From positions 15,799 through 79,798 of the forward strand of contig CAMDXA010000007.1 of the NCBI GenBank assembly GCA_945878065.1: a DNA stretch of 64,000 nucleotides, in the 5' to 3' direction. Positions within the stretch are counted from its first letter, which is position 1; every line of letters begins with the position of its first letter. The notes below the pieces were generated by a model that saw nothing but the letters and a program-made list of their open reading frames with translations, had not been told where the DNA came from and did no database searches. This document shows, piece by piece, positions 25,566 through 34,804 of the stretch. The position numbers and the translations under genes are program-made. Source of the DNA: Bordetella parapertussis (GTDB lineage Bacteria; Pseudomonadota; Gammaproteobacteria; Burkholderiales; Burkholderiaceae_C).

Positions 25566-27479
25566 TTGTTTTATAAAAAATTCATAAGCATATTTATTGT
25601 CGTATCTATAGCAGTATGCATGCACATAAACGCAAGTGCTGCCAGCTTTAGCCAAAGTTTTCACTTGGATGCTTCAGACAGCTTAACGGTCAATGAGGTC
25701 ATACAGAAACCTTTTCGTCACTACAAAGACAATCTGCATTTAGGCTTCATTGATGGCGCAGTATGGATAAAAATTGAGATAGATAAATTCGACAATTTAT
25801 CGCGCACACAAAAACTAAACGAAGACCATGTGCTCATACTTAGTCCATTTGTTCTTGAGGACATCACGGTTTTCGAAAAAATTGGGCAAGATTGGCTTGC
25901 CCAAAGCGGCGGAAGTCTGGCCAACACAGCCACCAGAATTTGTCCGTACGGTATGCATTGCTTTATTTTGAAAAATGAAGAAGGTGCCTCCAAAAAAAAA
26001 TTTTTTATCAAGTTAAAGCACACCGGTTACTTGACGCTTAAATCAGAAATAACGTCTATCTCTGCTCTTGCCACCATCACTGCGGTCTACACAGAAAGCA
26101 TCACATTTGCGCAATCCATTGCGCTCAGTCTGTTCTTTGTTTCGTTAGTTTTGATCTTGATAGACCGGTCTATGTTTATTTTGGTTTACAGCCTGATGCA
26201 ATTCAGTATTTTTCTGTACATTATTTTTGCATCGGGGAAAATGTACATGCATTTTCCGTTCATGCAGGTAGAAAACTTCAGTTACCTGAATTATCAATTT
26301 GTCAATATCCGGATATTTTTGATCATCCTTTTGGGGTATGCATTTACGAAAAATTATGGTGTAAACAACACCTATAAACAATTGGTTTATTGGCTGTTAG
26401 GTACCTGCTTATTCGCTTGTCTCCTCATTGCGATAGGTTATCTTCGTTTAGGTATTTACACGTATGTGATCGCTATTGCGTTGAACTTGCCAGTGCAATT
26501 TTATGGTTTGCGACATTCTATAAATATTCCATTGAACATAAAAAGATTGCTAAAGTTTTCATACATCATTTTCACCTCCGTAGTTATTTATGGCTATATC
26601 AATATCTTTACGGGCAGCGAAATTTTGTCAGACCGAGGGGCTGAGTTGATCTTTTTTACGAATTACCGCTTGAATGGTTTGGCATTTGGCGTGGTAGTTT
26701 TTTTGGTTTTGATATTCAAACATTACGATGAAAGAATAAAAAGTATTTTGCGAGAAAAGGATTTACAACTCGATGCAGAGACATCTCGTATCAACAGTGA
26801 AAAACTCAAAGAACGCCAAACTTTGATAGATATCTTGACACACGAATTGAAAAATCCATTGACGACGTTACGCTTTGCCACGTATTCATTGAACCAAAAA
26901 AATGCGACGGATACCGAAACCCAATCACGCTCACACCGTATCAATGCGACACTTGACCGAATGGACCAGTTAATCACACAAGTGGCAAACTCCAACAAAA
27001 TTGACCGGTTTCAAATTGAGGAATCCCCGACCCATAACAATGCAAAAGCATTGATCACCCAGATCATTGAGGATTTACTGCCATCAAATGAGTCTGTTGA
27101 AAACAAATTTTCTCTGCTTTTGCCTGATGACATCGATTTTTATGGCAATCAACAAATGTTGCTCTTGATCATTGAAAATTTAATTTCTAATGCACTCAAA
27201 TACTCTGAAGCGCATACCTTGATTCATGTTCATGCATCTGTGGACGCGCTTGCATCTGTGCTGAGTATTTCCAACCAATTTCCTGTCAACGCCAGGCCTG
27301 ATCCGGACAAGTTGTTTCAACGGTATTACCGGCACGATGCATTCCAGCCGTTGGCGGGCATGGGGATTGGCTTGTCCTTGATCAAAGAGGCTGTCGAAAA
27401 AATTGGTTCGGAAATTTCTTTCGAACAAGACGAAAAACTCATCACTTTCACCTTAAGGGTGCCACTATGCAAAGCGTGA
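25566..27479 (+). CDS. 7TMR-DISM-type membrane sensor histidine kinase
   Basis: The 637-residue kinase has a signal peptide, an extracytoplasmic 7TMR-DISMED2-like beta domain (about residues 28-165), seven hydrophobic helices (about 178-385), and a short coiled coil. The HisKA helix carries the phosphoacceptor His426 in ILTHELKNPLTTLRF. The ATPase domain has the N box ENLISNALKYSE and a G box GMGIGLSL. The DISM sensor typically binds carbohydrate-like ligands. Its end overlaps the response regulator by 13 bases. Composition is visibly more AT-rich than in flanking genes, which may indicate acquisition from elsewhere. Its target may be the divergent TerB-domain gene. Confidence 0.88.
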   Translation: MFYKKFISIFIVVSIAVCMHINASAASFSQSFHLDASDSLTVNEVIQKPFRHYKDNLHLGFIDGAVWIKIEIDKFDNLSRTQKLNEDHVLILSPFVLEDITVFEKIGQDWLAQSGGSLANTATRICPYGMHCFILKNEEGASKKKFFIKLKHTGYLTLKSEITSISALATITAVYTESITFAQSIALSLFFVSLVLILIDRSMFILVYSLMQFSIFLYIIFASGKMYMHFPFMQVENFSYLNYQFVNIRIFLIILLGYAFTKNYGVNNTYKQLVYWLLGTCLFACLLIAIGYLRLGIYTYVIAIALNLPVQFYGLRHSINIPLNIKRLLKFSYIIFTSVVIYGYINIFTGSEILSDRGAELIFFTNYRLNGLAFGVVVFLVLIFKHYDERIKSILREKDLQLDAETSRINSEKLKERQTLIDILTHELKNPLTTLRFATYSLNQKNATDTETQSRSHRINATLDRMDQLITQVANSNKIDRFQIEESPTHNNAKALITQIIEDLLPSNESVENKFSLLLPDDIDFYGNQQMLLLIIENLISNALKYSEAHTLIHVHASVDALASVLSISNQFPVNARPDPDKLFQRYYRHDAFQPLAGMGIGLSLIKEAVEKIGSEISFEQDEKLITFTLRVPLCKA

Positions 27480-28210
27480 TTCAAAACGATATCTCTTCAA
27501 AAATCCACCAATGTGTGGTAGCCATCGTGGAAGACGATGTGTTGCTTAGACAGGAAATTGTTTCTCACCTTAACGCCAATCATTTTGAAACACATGGCGT
27601 TTCAAGTGCCGCAGCACTGGATGATTTGGTCACGCTTCGCCCCATTGATATCTACATCATCGATTTGAATTTACCTGGCGAATCTGGCATCAGTTTGTGC
27701 AAACGCTTGCGCGAACGCACGCCCAATGTAGGCATTGTGATCATGACTGCACGTGTGGCTTTGCATGATCGCTTGACAGGCTATAGCCACGGTGGCGCTG
27801 ATTTTTACCTGACCAAACCTGTCTCTCCAGAAGAGTTAACCATGGTGGTCCAGAATTTGGGCAAGCGTGTCAAAAAATTGAATAACGTGAACGATTGGCA
27901 ACTGAGTCTGCGTGACCGCACGCTTCAGTCACCCGGTCTGATTGAAAAGATTCGTTTGACCAACCGCGAAAAAATACTTCTCGTGGCGTTAAGCCAAGCC
28001 AACGATTTCACACTTGAATCCGGCGTGCTGTGTGATTTGTTTTCCGAGGAAGACTCGGACGAAGGCATGAGCAAGCATGCCCTTGAGGAATTGATTGCAC
28101 GGTTTAGAAAAAAAATCAAAGGCATTGATTCAAGCAGCACGGAATCTGCCATCAAATCCGTCTGGGGCGTTGGCTATCAATTGTGTATTCCCATCAGCTT
28201 GGTGTACTGA
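27467..28210 (+). CDS. Response regulator with C-terminal winged helix, partner of the kinase
   Basis: The receiver domain (about 16-135) has the acidic pair in IVEDD, the phosphorylation site Asp66 in IIDLNLPGESG, Thr94 in VIMTAR and Lys117 in YLTKPVS. The C terminus (about 150-247) looks like an OmpR-type winged helix (KHALEELIARFRKKI and SVWGVGYQL), although the first part is diverged. Length is 247 residues. The start overlaps the kinase gene by 13 bases, so the pair is translationally coupled. It likely regulates the divergent TerB-domain gene and lipoprotein, or its own operon. Confidence 0.87.
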   Translation: MQSVIQNDISSKIHQCVVAIVEDDVLLRQEIVSHLNANHFETHGVSSAAALDDLVTLRPIDIYIIDLNLPGESGISLCKRLRERTPNVGIVIMTARVALHDRLTGYSHGGADFYLTKPVSPEELTMVVQNLGKRVKKLNNVNDWQLSLRDRTLQSPGLIEKIRLTNREKILLVALSQANDFTLESGVLCDLFSEEDSDEGMSKHALEELIARFRKKIKGIDSSSTESAIKSVWGVGYQLCIPISLVY

Positions 28211-28228
28211 CCTGGGCCATGAGTGGAT

Positions 28229-28705
28229 TCAATGCGAAACAGCTTGCTTGAGAGGTAATGCTGTTTTGTACCGCACTTGCTTGAGTGCAAAGCTGCTGCG
28301 GATTTTTTCCACCCCTGGAATGGGCGTGAGTTGTTCAAGAATAAATTTCTCCAGTGCGGCCATGTCAGCGATGGCCACACGAATCAAATAATCGGAGTCA
28401 CCCGTCATCAAATAGCATTCCATCACTTCGTCGTGTTCAGCGATTCTTTGTTCAAACTCAGCCAACGCCGATTTAGATTGCTCTTTTAAACTGATGGAGA
28501 TAAACACGTTCAAGCCCAATCCCAAAGACTGCGGGTGGAAGAGCGCCACATAGCGCTGTATCACGCCGGCGGCCTCTAGCGCTTTGACGCGACTCAGGCA
28601 CGGAGATGGTGACAAATGCACCCGCTTGGCAAGTTCAACATTGGTCAATGACGCGTCGTCTTGCAATTGCGCTAATATTTTATAATCCATCGAGTCCATC
28701 AGCAT
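28229..28705 (-). CDS. Lrp/AsnC family transcriptional regulator (MdeR-like)
   Basis: The 158-residue regulator has the Lrp N-terminal HTH (DYKILAQLQDDASLTNVELAKRV, here over residues 7-29, and LSPSPCLSRVKALEAAGVIQ) and a C-terminal RAM ligand-binding domain (VMECYLMTGDSDYLIRVAIADM). Such proteins bind amino acids as octamers. It is divergent from an AceE/MdeB-type E1 gene; in Pseudomonas putida the Lrp-type MdeR controls mdeA and mdeB, so I infer control of the neighbour by a methionine- or branched-chain-related effector. ATG 28699 is an alternative start. Confidence 0.88.
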   Translation of the reverse strand: MLMDSMDYKILAQLQDDASLTNVELAKRVHLSPSPCLSRVKALEAAGVIQRYVALFHPQSLGLGLNVFISISLKEQSKSALAEFEQRIAEHDEVMECYLMTGDSDYLIRVAIADMAALEKFILEQLTPIPGVEKIRSSFALKQVRYKTALPLKQAVSH

Positions 28706-28839
28706 AAATCGCCTTTATTTTCAATATTTACACTATTTTATATCGTATATTAACGTTTTATAGGTATGAATAAATAGCCTATTTGGGGTGTTTTTTTCTA
28801 TATTTATCACCCACTCATTTCATTCGAGCTCTGCGATCC
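28706..28839. promoter_or_regulatory. AT-rich divergent control region between Lrp-type regulator and E1 gene
   Basis: The 134 bases are strongly AT-rich and contain short imperfect inverted repeats, such as ATAGG at 28760-28764 with CCTAT further downstream, and CTATTTTATA facing TTTTATAG around 28733-28763. This is what an Lrp-type binding region looks like, but no single operator is certain. Confidence 0.4.
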
Positions 28840-31440
28840 ATGCTGCCACCAACCTCTGACCTTGACCCTGTTGAAACCACAGAATGGCGCGATGCATTCG
28901 CCAGTGTTGTGCAGCTCCATGGCCCTGACCGCGCACGTTATTTGTTGGACCAATTGGTCGTGCTGGCACATCAGCAACACATTGGATGGTCACCCGAACT
29001 CGTCACGCCTTATGTCAACACGATTGCTGTACAAGCGCAACAGCCCTACCCTGGGGACTTGGCCATTGAAGAAAAGCTCGCTTCATTGATGCGTTGGAAC
29101 GCCTTGGCGATGGTGGCACGGGCCAACAGCGCATACGGTGAACTAGGTGGACATATCGCCAGTTACGCCAGCGCCGCTGATTTGTTTGAAGTGGGCTACA
29201 ACCACTTTTTTCACGCGCGGGATTCACATCACCAAGGTGACTTGGTATTTTTTCAACCGCACAGTGCGCCGGGTGTCTATGCACGGGCTTATTTGGAAGG
29301 CCGTTTGAGCGAAGAAGATTTGTCGCACTACAGGCAAGAGTTGAAAGCGCCGCGTCTGGCAGCACGCGGTTTATCCAGCTACCCGCATCCTTGGTTGATG
29401 CCAGACTTTTGGCAATTTCCCACCGGATCTATGGGCCTGGGCCCCATCAGCGCCATCTACCACGCGCGTTTCATGCGTTACTTGACTCACCGCGGTTTGC
29501 TCAACTGCGAAGGTCGAAAAGTTTGGGGGGTTTTTGGTGACGGCGAAATGGATGAACCCGAGAGCATGAGCGCACTCACGCTGGCTTCACGCGAGCGGTT
29601 GGATAACTTGGTCTGGGTAGTGAACTGCAATTTACAACGTCTGGATGGCCCAGTGCGCGGTAACGGTCGCATCATCGATGAACTTGAAAAATTGTTTCGT
29701 GGTGCCGGATGGAATGTCATCAAATTGATTTGGGGCAGTGATTGGGATGGCCTATTTGCACGCGACACCAGCAATGCATTGGTCAAAGCATTTGCCAACA
29801 CGGTGGATGGCCAAATGCAAACCTTCGCCGCCAAAGATGGACAATTCAACAGAGAAACTTTTTTTGGACAAAACCCCGCATTGGCACAACTTGCTCAAGG
29901 CTTGACCGATGAGCAAATTGACAGGCTTAAACGCGGCGGACACGATCTGGTGAAAATCCACGCAGCCTATGCGGCAGCAAGTGCACACCGGGGGCAACCC
30001 ACAGTCATATTGGCTCACACCAAAAAAGGATACGGCATGGGCCAAGCCGGTCAAGGCAAGATGACCACGCACAGCCAGAAAAAATTGGATGAGTCGGCAT
30101 TGCTAGCGTTTCGTAACCGGTTCAACTTGCCTTTGTCTGACGAGCAAACCACACAACTGGCATTTTTCAAGCCAGCGTCAGACAGCCCTGAAATGCAATA
30201 TTTGCACGCCAAGCGTGAAGCGCTGGGTGGCTATTTGCCTAAACGACATACCGACTGCGAACCACTGACTGTGCCTGCCTTGAATAGCTATGCCGGTTTT
30301 GCATTGCAGGCCGACGGCAAAGAGATGTCCACCACGATGGCATTTGTGCGCATGTTGGGGCAATTGTTAAAAGACTCCGAGTTGGGGCCGCGTGTGGTTC
30401 CTATCGTGGCAGATGAAGCGCGTACTTTCGGTATGGCCAATTTGTTCAAGCAGGTGGGTATTTATTCCAGCGTCGGCCAGCAATACGAACCGGAAGATAT
30501 CGGTTCAGTGCTGAGTTACCGGGAGGCCATGGATGGCCAAATTTTGGAAGAAGGCATAAGTGAGGCTGGCGCCATCGCCAGTTGGACCGCGGCAGCCACC
30601 AGTTACAGCGTGCACGGATTGGCCATGCTGCCTTTTTATATTTATTACTCGATGTTTGGGTTTCAACGTGTGGGCGACGCCATATGGGCCGCCGCAGATC
30701 AACGTGCGCGTGGTTTCTTGATGGGCGCCACATCAGGCAGAACCACACTTGGCGGAGAAGGCTTGCAACACCAAGACGGCAGCAGCCATTTGATTGCGGC
30801 AACCATCCCCAATTGCAAAGCCTATGACCCGGCTTTCGCCGGAGAAATGGCCGTGATCGTGGACCACGGCATGCGCGAAATGTTGATCGAACAAAAAGAT
30901 GTGTTTTATTACGTCACGCTGATGAATGAAAACTATGCCCAACCGGATCTGCCCGCATCGGTCCACGACCAGTTGCTCAAAGGCGGCTACTTGTATGCAA
31001 CCGCTCCATTGGGCTTAGGACCAAAAGCCCCTAGCGTCAGTTTGCTCGGTTCAGGCGCCATTCTGTGTGAAGTTGTCAAAGCGGCGGCCTTGCTGGCAGA
31101 ACAAGGTATCGCAGCGGAAGTGTTCAGCATCACCAGTTGGAGTGAACTTGCCAGAGACGGACTGCGCACCGAGCAAGCTGCAATGGCCCATGAAAAGTCG
31201 CCCGTGGCATTTGTCACAAGCCTGCTTGCTGAGCACAAAGGGCCGGTGATTGCCGCCACTGACTATGTTCGGGCTGTGCCTGAAAGTATTCGTGCCTATT
31301 TGCCACAGAGCCGTCGCTACATCACTTTGGGAACAGATGGCTTTGGCAGAAGCGATACGCGCCAAGAGTTGCGCTCGTTTTTCAATGTAGATGCTGCCAG
31401 CATTGTGAGCGCCGCGATATTTGCACTAGAAAAAAACTGA
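28840..31440 (+). CDS. Homodimeric 2-oxoacid dehydrogenase E1 (AceE/MdeB family)
   Basis: The product has 866 residues from ATG 28840, the size of homodimeric pyruvate dehydrogenase E1. The thiamine diphosphate site is GDGEMDEPESMSALTLAS followed by NCNLQRLDGPVRGNG. HARDSHHQGDLVFFQPHS contains the conserved active-site His region, and the C-terminal domain has FAYLPQ-like and RRYITLGTDGFGRSDTR segments. The E1 decarboxylates a 2-oxoacid and acetylates an E2 lipoyl domain. No E2 or E3 genes follow. The divergent Lrp-type regulator resembles the mdeR-mdeB arrangement, so 2-oxobutyrate is a plausible substrate; a second pyruvate E1 is the alternative. Confidence 0.87.
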   Translation: MLPPTSDLDPVETTEWRDAFASVVQLHGPDRARYLLDQLVVLAHQQHIGWSPELVTPYVNTIAVQAQQPYPGDLAIEEKLASLMRWNALAMVARANSAYGELGGHIASYASAADLFEVGYNHFFHARDSHHQGDLVFFQPHSAPGVYARAYLEGRLSEEDLSHYRQELKAPRLAARGLSSYPHPWLMPDFWQFPTGSMGLGPISAIYHARFMRYLTHRGLLNCEGRKVWGVFGDGEMDEPESMSALTLASRERLDNLVWVVNCNLQRLDGPVRGNGRIIDELEKLFRGAGWNVIKLIWGSDWDGLFARDTSNALVKAFANTVDGQMQTFAAKDGQFNRETFFGQNPALAQLAQGLTDEQIDRLKRGGHDLVKIHAAYAAASAHRGQPTVILAHTKKGYGMGQAGQGKMTTHSQKKLDESALLAFRNRFNLPLSDEQTTQLAFFKPASDSPEMQYLHAKREALGGYLPKRHTDCEPLTVPALNSYAGFALQADGKEMSTTMAFVRMLGQLLKDSELGPRVVPIVADEARTFGMANLFKQVGIYSSVGQQYEPEDIGSVLSYREAMDGQILEEGISEAGAIASWTAAATSYSVHGLAMLPFYIYYSMFGFQRVGDAIWAAADQRARGFLMGATSGRTTLGGEGLQHQDGSSHLIAATIPNCKAYDPAFAGEMAVIVDHGMREMLIEQKDVFYYVTLMNENYAQPDLPASVHDQLLKGGYLYATAPLGLGPKAPSVSLLGSGAILCEVVKAAALLAEQGIAAEVFSITSWSELARDGLRTEQAAMAHEKSPVAFVTSLLAEHKGPVIAATDYVRAVPESIRAYLPQSRRYITLGTDGFGRSDTRQELRSFFNVDAASIVSAAIFALEKN

Positions 31441-31486
31441 CACACACTGCGTGACTTTTATGCAGTGCGTCGGTAACGGCTTCGAA

Positions 31487-32569
31487 TCACGTATGGGATT
31501 GTTCAAACCGGTGCATGTAATCACGAAGGCGCTCGACATGGACCAAAGGCATGGCGTTGTAAATGGAAGCGCGCATACCGCCGGCAGAGCGATGGCCGCG
31601 CAATTGCACCATGCCCTCTTTTTCCGCCCCTTGCAAGAACGCATCGTTAAGGGATGCATCGCGCAAAAAGAAAGTGACATTCATGCGCGAACGGTCTGCA
31701 TGCTGGACCTTGTTAAAAAATAAACGGCTATGGTCTAAGTAGTCATACAACATATCGGCTTTGCGCTGGTTTAGCGATTGCATAGCTTGCAAACCGCCTT
31801 GTTGTTGGATGTGCTGCAGCACCAAGCCCATGATGTAGATGGCGTAGGTAGGTGGCGTGTTGTACATAGATGACTGTTCATCCTGCAATTGGTAATTGAA
31901 GGCCGATGGCGTGACAGGCAATGCATGGCCAAACAAGTCGCGACGCACGATGACCAAGGTCACGCCGGAAGGCCCCATGTTTTTTTGCGCGCCGGCATAA
32001 ATCACGCCGTAGCGAGCCACATCCAGTGGTGCAGACATGATGTTGGAAGACATGTCTGCCACCAACGGTATGCCACCGGTGTCGGGTATCCAGTGGCACT
32101 CCACCCCACCGATGGTTTCATTGCTGCACATGTGCACATACGACGCATGGGGAGATATCTGCCATTGGTCTTCTTGCGGCACGGATAAAAATCCGTTGTC
32201 GCTGCTGCTGGCCGCGACATTTACCTGCCCATACTTGCCCGCTTCCTTCATGGATTTTTCGGACCACACGCCGCTCACCACATAGTCGGCAACACCGGTT
32301 TTAGCGATCAGGTTCATGGGCAATATGGCATTTTGCGCAATCGCCCCGCCTTGCATGAACAGCACCGCATAGTTGTCTGGCACCTGCAGCAATTGGCGAG
32401 CCAATGAATGCGTGTTTGCCAATATTTCACTGAATTCCGGGCCGCGGTGGCTCATTTCCATCACCGACATGCCACTGCCTCGCCAATCAAGCATGTCAGT
32501 GGCCGCCAGTCGCAGCACCTCCTCCGGCAAAGTGGCTGGACCAGAGCTAAAGTTGATCACACGTGACAT
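31487..32569 (-). CDS. serC: Phosphoserine aminotransferase
   Basis: This PLP enzyme makes phosphoserine from 3-phosphohydroxypyruvate in serine synthesis and also serves pyridoxine synthesis. The start MSRVINFSSGPATLPEEVL matches the family, so ATG 32569 is preferred over the open TTG at 32575. MSVMEMSHRGPEF and the PLP-lysine segment YAGAQKNMGPSG are intact. The C terminus has GMRASIYNAMPLVHVERL. Length is 360 residues, as in E. coli. It is convergent with the E1 gene and stands alone, not next to gyrA, pheA or aroA as in many proteobacteria. Confidence 0.95.
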   Translation of the reverse strand: MSRVINFSSGPATLPEEVLRLAATDMLDWRGSGMSVMEMSHRGPEFSEILANTHSLARQLLQVPDNYAVLFMQGGAIAQNAILPMNLIAKTGVADYVVSGVWSEKSMKEAGKYGQVNVAASSSDNGFLSVPQEDQWQISPHASYVHMCSNETIGGVECHWIPDTGGIPLVADMSSNIMSAPLDVARYGVIYAGAQKNMGPSGVTLVIVRRDLFGHALPVTPSAFNYQLQDEQSSMYNTPPTYAIYIMGLVLQHIQQQGGLQAMQSLNQRKADMLYDYLDHSRLFFNKVQHADRSRMNVTFFLRDASLNDAFLQGAEKEGMVQLRGHRSAGGMRASIYNAMPLVHVERLRDYMHRFEQSHT

Positions 32570-32674
32570 GAACAATTGGCTTTCAAAAAATGAATTAAGT
32601 ATATGGAGTTAAAGACTTATTCTTGAAAAATAGGCATAATGAAACATCTTTCTACTGGGTTCGCCCTGATTTAT

Positions 32675-33091
32675 ATGAATGGTTCGAAAGCTTGTATTTT
32701 GCTGGTAGGCAGTCTGTTGCTTGGGGCATGTGCCAGCCAATCTTCAAAAGCAATTGCCAAACTCGACAGTAGCAGCCCTGAATTCAGCTCTGCTCCTTGC
32801 CAAAACGCCAGGCAGAATGCCTGGCTTTACGATGAAGCGAATAAAACCAAACTATGGGCAGGTCCTTCAGTCATTTTTCTTGCTGGACCCTTGGCGGTCA
32901 TCCCTGTTCTGGCCACCAACATCGGTTTGAATTCGGCAGACCACATACAAGCCAATGATATTTCCACGCAATGTGGCGGACAACCCTTGACACAAAAAGC
33001 ACTGAGCCAAAACATAGCACTGGATGCCACGATTTCAGTGGCAGTGGGCGGCATTGCACCTGCCATCGCGCCCAAAGTCACCGCCCCCTGA
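32675..33091 (+). CDS. Putative lipoprotein, unknown function
   Basis: From ATG 32675 (MNGSKACILLVGSLLLGACAS) the product has a lipobox LGAC, with 138 residues in the precursor. A hydrophobic segment (SVIFLAGPLAVIPVLATNIGL, here a little over 20 residues in total) and a Gly/Ala-rich tail (ISVAVGGIAPAIAPKV) follow, with two further cysteines (APCQNARQ and STQCGGQP). The frame is open to 32639. It ends two bases before the convergent MerR gene. No family is recognised. Confidence 0.65.
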   Translation: MNGSKACILLVGSLLLGACASQSSKAIAKLDSSSPEFSSAPCQNARQNAWLYDEANKTKLWAGPSVIFLAGPLAVIPVLATNIGLNSADHIQANDISTQCGGQPLTQKALSQNIALDATISVAVGGIAPAIAPKVTAP

Positions 33092-33093
33092 AA

Positions 33094-34092
33094 CTATTCG
33101 GTCAAATCGATTTTTTCATGCGTAGCAATACGCTCTAGCGCTTGCTCAAACAAAGCCCTGGCTGAACCGGACACTGCCGTCAAATAACTGTGCAAGCGTG
33201 CATCTTCGGTTGTTCTGCTCAAGCATTCTTGGCTGTAGGCTTCAAAACTGTTGAGCATGCCGAGCAAGTCTGCGACATGACGAGGGCATTCACACAGGAC
33301 ATTGGTAGAGATGCCCGCCATGCGTTGCAACACGCGGTCGCTGTATTTGCGAGCGGGAATAATGCCAGTGCTGCTGGTTGCCGGCAAACTCCAACTGTTG
33401 TCTACATAAGCAATAGACTGGATGATGTCGCTCAACTCCAGATCGGAGACCGGCTCGCGCCGGGCAATCACGCCGGCAGTGTGCAGAAACTGCAACACCG
33501 CAACCGTAGCGAAATGGTAGATGAGGACACATCGCTTGACACCCAGTTGCTGCCTGAGTCGCTGTAAATCTTGCTGAATGGACACTTGCACCGAACCCAT
33601 TTGCACCAACAAAATATCAGGGGTGGCGCTCACCGGTGTGGCCAAAGCTTGCTTGATGTCCGCAAACATGTGGTCTACCTTTAGCGTGGTTTGCCGCCCA
33701 AACACTTGGGCAAATTTTTCTGTTTCAATCCGACTTGCCAGCGGAAAACCCACCACAGCCAATGAGATAAAGGCGGGGATAGAAGTTTTGTCGCTTTGCA
33801 TGGACTTCGCTGCACGATGGTCATTCAACATGGACTGCAATTGCGGCACCGCGAAAGCGCCCATGGTGCTGATGGCGTGGCCATGCTGTGTCAATGTTTT
33901 CAACAGCGTCAGCTTCAACACATCATGGTCACTGTAAAGCCGCTGCCCGCCCTCGGTCTTTGGCGGGGCAACCACGCCATATCGACGCTCCCACACCCGC
34001 AGGGTTGCCACGGGCACTCCGCATAAGTTGGCCACGGCACCAATACGGTGGACAGGAATAAATGCGGGGTCTGTGGCGGTAATTGTTTGCAT
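33094..34092 (-). CDS. MerR family regulator with C-terminal Rossmann-like (B12-type) domain
   Basis: The 332-residue protein has a MerR winged helix at the N terminus (RIGAVANLCGVPVATLRVWERRYG, with TEGGQRLYSDHDVLKLTLL). The effector region of about 200 residues has a helical part and a beta/alpha part (PDILLVQMGSVQVSIQQDL, CVLIYHFATVAVLQF). The layout resembles CarH/LitR-type light or B12 sensors, but I see no cobalamin-binding His motif (ExHxxG/DxHxxG). It is divergent from an Rrf2-type regulator gene. The ATG follows GGAGG at short spacing. The effector is unknown. Confidence 0.78.
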   Translation of the reverse strand: MQTITATDPAFIPVHRIGAVANLCGVPVATLRVWERRYGVVAPPKTEGGQRLYSDHDVLKLTLLKTLTQHGHAISTMGAFAVPQLQSMLNDHRAAKSMQSDKTSIPAFISLAVVGFPLASRIETEKFAQVFGRQTTLKVDHMFADIKQALATPVSATPDILLVQMGSVQVSIQQDLQRLRQQLGVKRCVLIYHFATVAVLQFLHTAGVIARREPVSDLELSDIIQSIAYVDNSWSLPATSSTGIIPARKYSDRVLQRMAGISTNVLCECPRHVADLLGMLNSFEAYSQECLSRTTEDARLHSYLTAVSGSARALFEQALERIATHEKIDLTE

Positions 34093-34245
34093 AAGCCTCC
34101 ATGATGAATAGGTTTTGTTAAGTTATTCTACAGAAATTCCCCAGTAAAACCTAGATTTATTTCTCAAATGTCTAGCATCCTATACATTACTCATCAAGAC
34201 ACCTGAACAACACAAACAGGGTGCAACCACAACCGGGAGAAATAC

Positions 34246-34764
34246 ATGTTTTCCAGCTTGACAAGAAATGCCGTGAACACAGTGTTGTTGGTATGTAAAA
34301 ACCAACTCAATGGCCCAGTTACCACGCTGACCATCAGCAAGCGTTTGGGTTTGTCAATTTCCTACCTTGAAGCCTTGTTGTCCAAATTGAAAAAGTCTGG
34401 CTTTGTGGTGTCTTACCGCGGCCCCGGTGGCGGCTACTGCTCAAACGGCAAACCCTCCGAGCTCAAACTGATTGATATTGTTCGTGCATTTGATTTTGTC
34501 GACACCACAAAAAGCAAGTCAACGCTCAAGCCGCAGGAATTCGACAAAGACTTGATCAAGTGGATGATGCAAGAGTTTTTAGAAAACCATTTGCAACATA
34601 TGAACCTGGAGGAAGTCATGGCTCAGATGCCCGAGGAAATTTGGGGCGCTGAACCACAAAGAACCGCGACCTCAGAGCCGCGCAGATTCAAGCCATTGCA
34701 AATCCATCGTTTGCCCAGTGGACCAAATTCGGTCTTCAATCTGGCGTCTTCCATGGCGGCTTGA
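34246..34764 (+). CDS. Rrf2 family transcriptional regulator without the Fe-S cysteines
   Basis: The 172-residue protein has the Rrf2 winged helix (TTLTISKRLGLSISYLEAL, LLSKLKKSGFVVSYRGPGGGY), with the typical wing containing the Gly-Pro-Gly-Gly-Gly turn. The three clustered cysteines of IscR, NsrR and RsrR are missing; only isolated cysteines occur, so it does not appear to carry their cluster. The helix and tail (DLIKWMMQEFLENHLQHM) are unlike IscR. GGGAG precedes the ATG. It is followed 40 bases later by an MpaB-type oxygenase gene, probably as one operon. Confidence 0.83.
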   Translation: MFSSLTRNAVNTVLLVCKNQLNGPVTTLTISKRLGLSISYLEALLSKLKKSGFVVSYRGPGGGYCSNGKPSELKLIDIVRAFDFVDTTKSKSTLKPQEFDKDLIKWMMQEFLENHLQHMNLEEVMAQMPEEIWGAEPQRTATSEPRRFKPLQIHRLPSGPNSVFNLASSMAA

Positions 34765-34804
34765 CCGCATCATTAATTTCTTCTCGTTAATTCAACCACG
34801 ACAT

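Noticed and set aside
31445-31467. CACTGC/GCAGTG hairpin between the E1 gene and serC
   Set aside because: Stem of six with a long loop and no T-tract on either strand; a bidirectional terminator is possible but not supported.
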